This document shows, piece after piece, positions 56,749 through 64,000 of a stretch of DNA of 64,000 nt. The stretch lies in the NCBI GenBank assembly GCA_016789785.1, contig JAEUQE010000007.1:1-64000 (forward strand). Reading direction: 5' to 3'. The notes below the pieces were generated by a model. That model was not told the DNA's origin. It made no database searches and worked only from the letters and a program-made list of their open reading frames with translations. Each line of letters begins with the position of its first letter. Position 1 is the first letter of the stretch. Source of the stretch: Bryobacterales bacterium (lineage in GTDB: Bacteria > Acidobacteriota > Terriglobia > Bryobacterales > Bryobacteraceae). Made by a program: the position numbers and the translations under genes.

Positions 56749-57585
56749 TCAACCCCCACCCGTACTAGTCCGCTTGGCGCAAGAGCGATGGAGACTGGAA
56801 AGTCTCTGGCCGAGGTAAAAAAATAGAGACTGACGCACCTGCCACCGATACCACCGATTGGCCTCGAAGCGTCCGTCCTTGGTCAGGATGTCGGCATAGG
56901 CCTCGCGAAGATCATCGGCTTCCTGCGGATAGTTGAACGATGGCAGGAAGAACAGGAGCAGGCGCTCCGCACCTGCGGGAGGCAGGGTGTTGGAGCCGCC
57001 CATCTCTCTTTGCAAACAACCCGCCACCATCCAGCGTCGCCGCGCAAGCCGCAACGAATAGAGCAGCATCGTCAGGAGACAGGCCAGCGTCATCCACATC
57101 CGATGTTCGGATTCCAGATGGGTATTCCAGGCCAGCGGGACGGTGGTGGCCCACAGCACTTCCCTGCCTTGGGTGTTCGTCATGCTGATCCGGGCGAACG
57201 TCCGGCCAGCTTTGTCATCGGCAAGAAAAGCCACCTGCGGATCAAGCCAGCAGTGAGCCGCAGTGGCCCGATGCAGGCTGATTTCATCGACGCAACGCCG
57301 GAACGATTCCACGCGGTCCGTGAGCACGGCAATCTTTCCCATGGGAGGTTGCGGTTTATGGCAAAGTGGCCGCCACAGAGACCGTGCGCCCTGAAGCGGT
57401 TTCTGATGGCTGTCAAGAAAACCGAAGAACGAATCATCGGCAGGACAGGCCGACGTGAAGGCGGTAGCGTGCGAAGCTTCAGCGAGCGCTCTTTTACGCT
57501 GGGCTTCCACCCAGCGAGCCGTCCATACCGGCGCGAAACCGATCATGAGGAATGTCAGCAGCGCGAGGGAAAGAACGCGTCTCAT
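56749..57585 (-). CDS. Membrane protein with permease-prefix-like C-terminus
   Basis: The product has 278 residues. It has a leader-like N-terminal hydrophobic helix, a soluble domain of about 130 residues, then a membrane helix (MTLACLLTMLLYSLRL). The C-terminal part (FLPSFNYPQEADDLREAYAD, then EANRWYRWQVRQSLFFYL) resembles the permease prefix domain that acidobacterial genomes often encode next to PadR regulators. Its ATG overlaps the PadR stop. The link to PadR suggests a regulator-target or sensor pair. The function is unknown. Confidence 0.62.
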   Translation of the reverse strand: MRRVLSLALLTFLMIGFAPVWTARWVEAQRKRALAEASHATAFTSACPADDSFFGFLDSHQKPLQGARSLWRPLCHKPQPPMGKIAVLTDRVESFRRCVDEISLHRATAAHCWLDPQVAFLADDKAGRTFARISMTNTQGREVLWATTVPLAWNTHLESEHRMWMTLACLLTMLLYSLRLARRRWMVAGCLQREMGGSNTLPPAGAERLLLFFLPSFNYPQEADDLREAYADILTKDGRFEANRWYRWQVRQSLFFYLGQRLSSLHRSCAKRTSTGGG

Positions 57586-57914
57586 CGCAAGACCTGTGCG
57601 AGGTTCAGTCCGTGCCGCATCCTACGCTGGGTTTCGTCCCAAGCCGACAGAGCGGCCAAGCCCGGAGCTTCCACGTGATAGTAAACCTTTGGACGACCGC
57701 CGCGCGTTGGCTCCGGTTCCCCTTCCCTGCCCGAGATGTAGCCTTTGTCGAGCATCCGTTCCAGAGTGGCGTATATGGCCCCGCTGGCCACCGCCCGACG
57801 TGCACGGACTTCGATCTCGCGGCGGATCGAAACCCCGTAGGCGTTATCGCCAAGCCGCAGGATTGCCAGAAGCATGAGCTGTTCGAACTCGCCAAGTAGG
57901 ACACCTTTGGCCAT
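57582..57914 (-). CDS. PadR-family transcriptional regulator
   Basis: The product has 110 residues. The winged-helix domain is complete: LGEFEQLMLLAILRLGDNAY, RAVASGAIYATLERMLDKGY (recognition helix) and RGGRPKVYYHVEAPGLAAL (wing with the R-x-x-Y-x pattern). It starts with MAKGVLLGEF after an AAGGAA site. The longer frame has no support. It heads the run of six genes that ends with the cohesin-like gene, so it probably represses its own operon. The C-terminal dimerisation helix is short, as in small PadR proteins. Confidence 0.85.
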   Translation of the reverse strand: MAKGVLLGEFEQLMLLAILRLGDNAYGVSIRREIEVRARRAVASGAIYATLERMLDKGYISGREGEPEPTRGGRPKVYYHVEAPGLAALSAWDETQRRMRHGLNLAQVLR

Positions 57915-57997
57915 GTACTTCCTTAGTCTACAAAAATGGGTTGCCGGAGGCAGGGCCGTAACGAAATAACGACATCGTTCAACGAGGAGGCCAGGCA

Positions 57998-58120
57998 ATG
58001 ACATCGGACCAGATTGAACTCTACACCGTAGCGCATGGCGACTGCGTAACGCTACTGGCCGCGCAACCCGCCGAGAGCGTTAGTGGCTTCTTTGATTGCT
58101 TGAACGCCTTCCCCGATTGA
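57998..58120 (+). pseudogene. N-terminal stub of a DNA methyltransferase
   Basis: A 40-residue frame starts at 57998 after a GAGGAGG-containing leader. It reads MTSDQIELYTVAHGDCVTLL and then AAQPAESV, which matches the opening of many site-specific DNA methyltransferases (a strand, then H-G-D-C, then L-P-x-x-S-V). From AESV onward the sequence belongs to the right 150-bp repeat and the frame stops. The gene was therefore cut by whatever placed the repeat here. Confidence 0.6.
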
Positions 58121-58223
58121 CGCCCCGTTGACGGACTTCAGTCCTCCCCATGCGGTTTCTTGCACCCGTGCGCGCTCACGTTCAGAGGAGACGCCATGTA
58201 ACTATTTGACTTTGAGTGATTTA
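58074..58223. repeat. 150-bp direct repeat, right copy
   Basis: Same orientation and ends as 51781-51930, with the identical core at 58137-58168. The right end, GATTTA, overlaps the TTA of the anticodon loop of a tRNA-Arg 5' half. Small internal palindromes are visible, such as GGACTTCAGTCC. Confidence 0.8.
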
Positions 58224-58258
58224 GAAGACCGCTGCTTTATCCGTTAAGCTATGGGAGC
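58221..58258 (-). pseudogene. 5' half of tRNA-Arg(TCT), interrupted at the anticodon loop
   Basis: On the minus strand the sequence gives acceptor GCTCCCA, TA, a D-arm (GCTT...AAGC), the 5' anticodon strand GCGGT and the loop CTTCTAA with anticodon TCT. The next bases should be ACCGC but are ATCAC from the repeat, so the 3' half is missing. An intact copy must exist elsewhere if this isoacceptor is needed. Confidence 0.7.
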
Positions 58259-58292
58259 AAATTGTTATCTAGTAAACACATGCGCGAATATT

Positions 58293-58361
58293 GTCAATCC
58301 GTCCGTCAACGCTGTTGACGCTGTATTGACGATTTTGTTGACAGAATGCGCGTCTATTGAC
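58293..58361. promoter_or_regulatory. Phased array of GTCAA/TTGAC pentamers upstream of the integrase
   Basis: GTCAA begins at 58293 and 58305. TTGAC begins at 58315, 58326, 58338 and 58357. The first five steps are 10-12 bases, about one helical turn, and the last is 19. The array ends 12 bases before the integrase GTG. It looks like arm-type sites bound by the integrase or an accessory factor, or a regulator operator cluster. Confidence 0.55.
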
Positions 58362-58372
58362 AGCTTGGAAGC

Positions 58373-59494
58373 GTGCCCAGCAGTCTCAAAAACCGTATCC
58401 GTGTTGTGCCCTATCGCCATCATCCAAAACTCCGTTGGACGATAGCAGGCTATAGCGTAGGCGGCAAGCGGGTACGCCGTTTCTTCCCGACCAAGAGTGA
58501 AGCGGAAACGTTCGTCCACCAACTCAACATCAGGGCCGAAAACCTCGGTACCCAGGCAGCCCAGGTCAATCAGGCGCTCTATGTGGAAACCGTGCAGTGC
58601 AACGAACGGCTCAAGCCTTATGGCAAGAGCCTGACCGAAGCGACCGATTTCTTCATCCAATATCTGGAAGCCGTCAACCGCAGTTGCACCGTCGAGCAAC
58701 TCATTGAGCTTTTCATCGCCGACCGCCAACGGGACGGCGTGTCCTTGCGCACGGCACAGGAATTCCGTTCCCGACTCGGGCAGTTCAAACGCGCCTTTGC
58801 CGGTCGCAATGTGGCGACCATCGAATCCATCGAAGTGGACGATTGGCTGCGCGGCCTTGGCAAAGCTCCCCTGACCCGCAACAACACGCGCCGAGTCCTG
58901 CATGTCATGTTCGCGTACGCTCTGGCCCGCAAGTTTTGTCGGGAGAACCCGATCTCACAAATCGCCAAGGCAAAGGTCATCGCAGAACCCGTGGAAGTAC
59001 TGACACCGGAAGAGACCCGGCGACTTCTTGAGAGGGCAGCGCCCCAGATCGTTCCTGCATTGGCCATCGGTGCCTTCGCCGGATTGCGGCCTGCCGAAAT
59101 CTCGCGATTGGATTGGAAGGAAGTTCGCCTCGACCGCGAATTCATTGAGGTGACCGCCAAGAACGCCAAGACCGCTGCCCGGCGACTCGTAACCATCCAA
59201 CCCAATCTCCGCGCTTGGCTGGAGCCGCATGTTCGCAAATCAGGGCCGGTAGTACCCACCGGCGACCGCATTCTCATGGAAGCCGCACGCCGAGCCGCAG
59301 GATTCGAAAAATGGCCGTCGAACGCGCTACGGCACTCTTATGCCTCCTACCATTTGGCGAAGTTTCAAGACGCCGCCGCCCTCGCCCTCCAGATGGGCCA
59401 CAGCACCACCGCCATGATCTTCGCCCATTACCGCGAGGTGGTTACTCCTGACGCAGCCGATGCGTATTGGAAGATCACGCGGACAACCACTTAG
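58373..59494 (+). CDS. Tyrosine-type site-specific integrase
   Basis: The product has 373 residues from a GTG. The N-terminal 55 residues form an AP2-like or arm-binding domain (RHHPKLRWTIAGYSVGGKRV). The core-binding domain covers about residues 105-195. The catalytic domain has arginine I in AIGAFAGLRPAEISRLDW, the lysine region in TAKNAKTAARRLV, H-x-x-R in NALRHSYASYHLAK, the second His in LALQMGHSTTAMIF and the nucleophile Tyr in AHYREV. All catalytic residues are present, so it should be active. It lies 115 bases from the tRNA-Arg fragment and next to a likely binding-site array. Confidence 0.88.
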   Translation: MPSSLKNRIRVVPYRHHPKLRWTIAGYSVGGKRVRRFFPTKSEAETFVHQLNIRAENLGTQAAQVNQALYVETVQCNERLKPYGKSLTEATDFFIQYLEAVNRSCTVEQLIELFIADRQRDGVSLRTAQEFRSRLGQFKRAFAGRNVATIESIEVDDWLRGLGKAPLTRNNTRRVLHVMFAYALARKFCRENPISQIAKAKVIAEPVEVLTPEETRRLLERAAPQIVPALAIGAFAGLRPAEISRLDWKEVRLDREFIEVTAKNAKTAARRLVTIQPNLRAWLEPHVRKSGPVVPTGDRILMEAARRAAGFEKWPSNALRHSYASYHLAKFQDAAALALQMGHSTTAMIFAHYREVVTPDAADAYWKITRTTT

Positions 59495-59498
59495 CCGC

Positions 59499-62028
<2,530 letters not shown>

Positions 62029-62036
<8 letters not shown>

Positions 62037-63619
62037 TGCCAACTTCGTTTACGTTCATCTCTCTGACCTGAGACTCGACGTAAGCCAGCTCGTCTCGCGT
62101 AATAGCATATTTCGCGTAAAGGTCTTCATCCGTCCAAGTGCGATCCCATGTCTGCTGTGGAATCCAAGAATAAGTTGAGCGAAGGGCGTGCTGGGTGATT
62201 TTACGAAGCGAAACAAGGAAGCGAAACAACCGAGTTCTGGAATAGCTCTGGAAACTGATCGCCGCCTTCTTGCTCGCGAATGGCCCCGCGACCAAATACG
62301 TTTGTGTGCATACTGATTCGGGTGGAGCAACAATGGAAGGGCCGAGAACTAGCGCTGGGATTGCGCCGCGCTCTCCGTAAGCCTCTGGAAGAAGCACTTT
62401 CCATGAATCAATCAGGTGAGCATTCTTTCGGATGCCGGATCGAGCGGTATGCACCACCACGCGTTTTCCACGATCCGTTATGTAAAGGGCAACCGAGCCG
62501 CGAAACGGTTTGTCCTTGTATTCAGCAAAGTTCGTGGCGAGGCCAAATGGCGTATCTCCGCTCACGAGTTCTGCCACCGAAGGTTCGTTTAATCGTTGAA
62601 CTCTCTTCAAGATGCTAATCGCGCGCGCGTCTCGCACGAAGATGTCAAACTCATCCAACTTGCGCATGACTGGAGGCTGCTGTTCCTCCCCAAGCATGAG
62701 GCTATATTGGCAGTCGCCTTGATAACTCGCGTCCCACAAGAAATAACCAACGCCACCTTCGAAATCGACGCCTGGAAATGCAGTGGACATCTTTGTGTAA
62801 TCAACCAGGTGGCTAATATGTTTTCCCGTAAGCATCGTCTTTCTAAAATCGTCCATTCCGCGCCCGCCTGCGAGCCATCTGGAAGGGATGACCATGCTCA
62901 GAAAACGCGGTTCGAGTTTAAGCGCCTGCTCGACAAAGAAGATGGTAAATCGAGGAGTCGCTCGAACCGCCTGCACCACCCTTCATTTGATAGGGTGGAT
63001 TTCCAATGATGACGTCGAATTGCATGTTGCCTCCAAAAATCTCGGCGAGCCGAGCCTTGATGTTGTCGGTGTGAATAAAAGCGTAGGCGTGGGTTTCTAG
63101 TCCAGCCGCCCGATCAAAAACGGATTTTCCCGCGCCGCAATACTTGCACTTGTCACCTTCCCATGTGTGTTTGATGCGCTTGAACCAAATGTTACCGTCA
63201 TCACTGGCAAAAGATTTGGCGATTGAGTGCTTGCCGGTGGCATGCTTTGAGCAATACACGCTGCGGCGTGCAAGTAAGCTTGTGAGATAAGTAATACCAA
63301 TGCCAAAGACCTGCTTAGTCAGGATATGGTCAACACGCTCTTCAAGATGGGGAAACTCCTTCTCCAATCCTTTCGTAAGGCGACTTGTGATTTCACGTAG
63401 AAATACTCCCGATTTTGTGAACGGATCGAGAAACCGTACTGTCTTGTCCTCCCAGATATTTGCACCGTTATTGCCCGCAGCCCACGCCTCGGCCAGTGTA
63501 TCCAGCATCCGGTTCGCGAACTCTGGCGGCGTGAAGACCTCATCGTTTGAGAGATTGGCGATGCAAGTCAAGACATCAGGGTTACGACTTCGCAGCGCAA
63601 AACTTGCTTGAGCGTTCAT
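62029..63619 (-). pseudogene. DNA adenine methyltransferase subunit, frameshifted
   Basis: Two frames join to a protein of about 530 residues. The N-terminal frame (63619 down to 62918) has VFTPPEFANRMLDTLAEAW, motif I RFLDPFTKSGVFLREI, a cysteine cluster (YCSKHATGKH and KCKYCGAGKS) and motif IV FDVIIGNPPYQM, then ends in a stop. The other frame resumes with FVEQALKLEPRFLSMVIPSR and runs to 62029. The shift lies in a CTTCTTT-type run at about 62934-62944, where one base is extra. The domain order fits Eco57I-like N6-adenine methylases. It may be inactive, a sequencing error or read by slippage. Confidence 0.72.
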
Positions 63620-64000
63620 ACGACCTCCTTCGGTTGATGGTCGAGGGCTTCCTTAGCCAACTCACCCACCGTCATTGGCGGGTAGGTCTTGGTCGGCTCG
63701 AAGACCTCGTGCTTGCCGAGATCCGCGAAAAGTGAACCTTCCATGCTCAAAGTTGACGTGAGGGTCAGAGAGTCCAATTGAAAGTCCCGCCTTTGGAATC
63801 TGCCCTTGCCGAGATAGCCCCATTCAGAGAAACTGATTGGTTTCCCGTCATGGCAGCGCATTGTCAGCGCATCGCCGTGTACCAGATTTTGCGACAGCAC
63901 ATAGGCCGCCGCGTAATATAGATCGTCGGACTCTTCCAGGCTCAGGTACTCGGCAAAGATTTCCAGCACATTCGCACGACACTCGACAATATTGTCCGGC
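63616..64000 (-). CDS. Methyltransferase-associated subunit, C-terminal part
   Basis: The frame enters from the right edge without a start codon and gives 127 residues ending HQPKEVV. The first residues (DNIVECRANVLEIFAEYL) and AAAYVLSQNLVHGDALTM resemble the region after motif I of Eco57I-type methylases. FSEWGYLGKGRFQRRDFQLD is also typical of this group. Its stop overlaps the next ATG by four bases, so it forms an operon with the frameshifted subunit and the helicase-nuclease. The larger N-terminal part lies outside the window. Confidence 0.7.
   Translation of the reverse strand, partial: PDNIVECRANVLEIFAEYLSLEESDDLYYAAAYVLSQNLVHGDALTMRCHDGKPISFSEWGYLGKGRFQRRDFQLDSLTLTSTLSMEGSLFADLGKHEVFEPTKTYPPMTVGELAKEALDHQPKEVV

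Larger units (their letters stand above)
51781..58223. mobile_element. 6.4-kb segment between two direct repeats
   Basis: The repeats are in the same orientation and flank a broken integrase, a six-gene PadR-led operon and a methyltransferase stub. This is the arrangement expected of a transposed or site-specifically inserted cargo with duplicated ends, or of two tandem elements with similar ends. The lower GC of parts of 52.4-55.8 kb supports recent acquisition. Confidence 0.45.

Overview
The window looks like a chromosomal segment of an acidobacterium of the Bryobacterales/Solibacter type. This is inferred from an Oar-like TonB receptor with an N-terminal carboxypeptidase-regulatory-like domain beside a membrane-anchored regulator, a secreted protein resembling the Solibacter-type TIGR03437 C-terminal family, Tat-exported Gfo/Idh/MocA and sialidase-like proteins, a PEP-CTERM protein, and high GC with many 4-bp ATGA/GTGA gene overlaps. 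No rRNA or complete tRNA was found, so the assignment rests on gene content recalled from memory.

Core part, 1-47.2 kb. A truncated secreted protein and a TIGR03437-like protein come first. A minus-strand sugar-nucleotide and glycosyltransferase operon follows (gmhB, an epimerase, two glycosyltransferases, fcl; 1.9-7.7 kb), then a short YefM-like antitoxin with a broken toxin. At 8.9-15.3 kb a plus-strand run encodes a nucleotide-translocase-like membrane protein with HEAT repeats, a Crp-like domain protein, a histidine kinase, a response regulator and a PQQ dehydrogenase. An acyl-CoA ligase, a MerR-TPR regulator, a hydrolase and guanine deaminase come next. The nitrogen-control operon amt-glnB-glnD (19.9-24.0 kb) is divergent from a porin. 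Further on are the TonB receptor and its regulator, a beta-helix protein, YihY, an oxidoreductase, cupin, sialidase-like and amidohydrolase genes, a three-gene cassette with a frameshifted ADP-ribosyltransferase-like gene (38.2-39.5 kb), a thiolase, an enolase-superfamily dehydratase, a DPP-IV-like peptidase, a TPR protein and a nucleoside-type MFS permease.

Accessory part, 47.2-64 kb. It begins exactly at the 3' half of a tRNA-Leu(GAG) gene broken at its anticodon loop. The first block (47.3-50.6 kb) is a compact minus-strand set of small membrane and helix-turn-helix genes, two of them under 60 residues, led by a VirD4/TraG-like ATPase. The second block (51.8-58.2 kb) lies between two imperfect 150-bp direct repeats. 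It holds a broken integrase and a six-gene PadR-led operon encoding a membrane protein, a secreted protein, a large lipase-like hydrolase, a dockerin protein and a cohesin-like PEP-CTERM protein. The right repeat abuts a methyltransferase stub on one side and the 5' half of a tRNA-Arg(TCT) gene on the other. The third block has a complete tyrosine integrase preceded by a phased array of TTGAC/GTCAA pentamers, then a restriction-modification operon (GIY-YIG/helicase protein plus two methyltransferase subunits, one frameshifted) that runs off the window.

The most interesting candidates are the dockerin/cohesin/lipase surface module on the repeat-bounded segment, the ADP-ribosyltransferase-like cassette, and the layered tRNA-targeted integration history.
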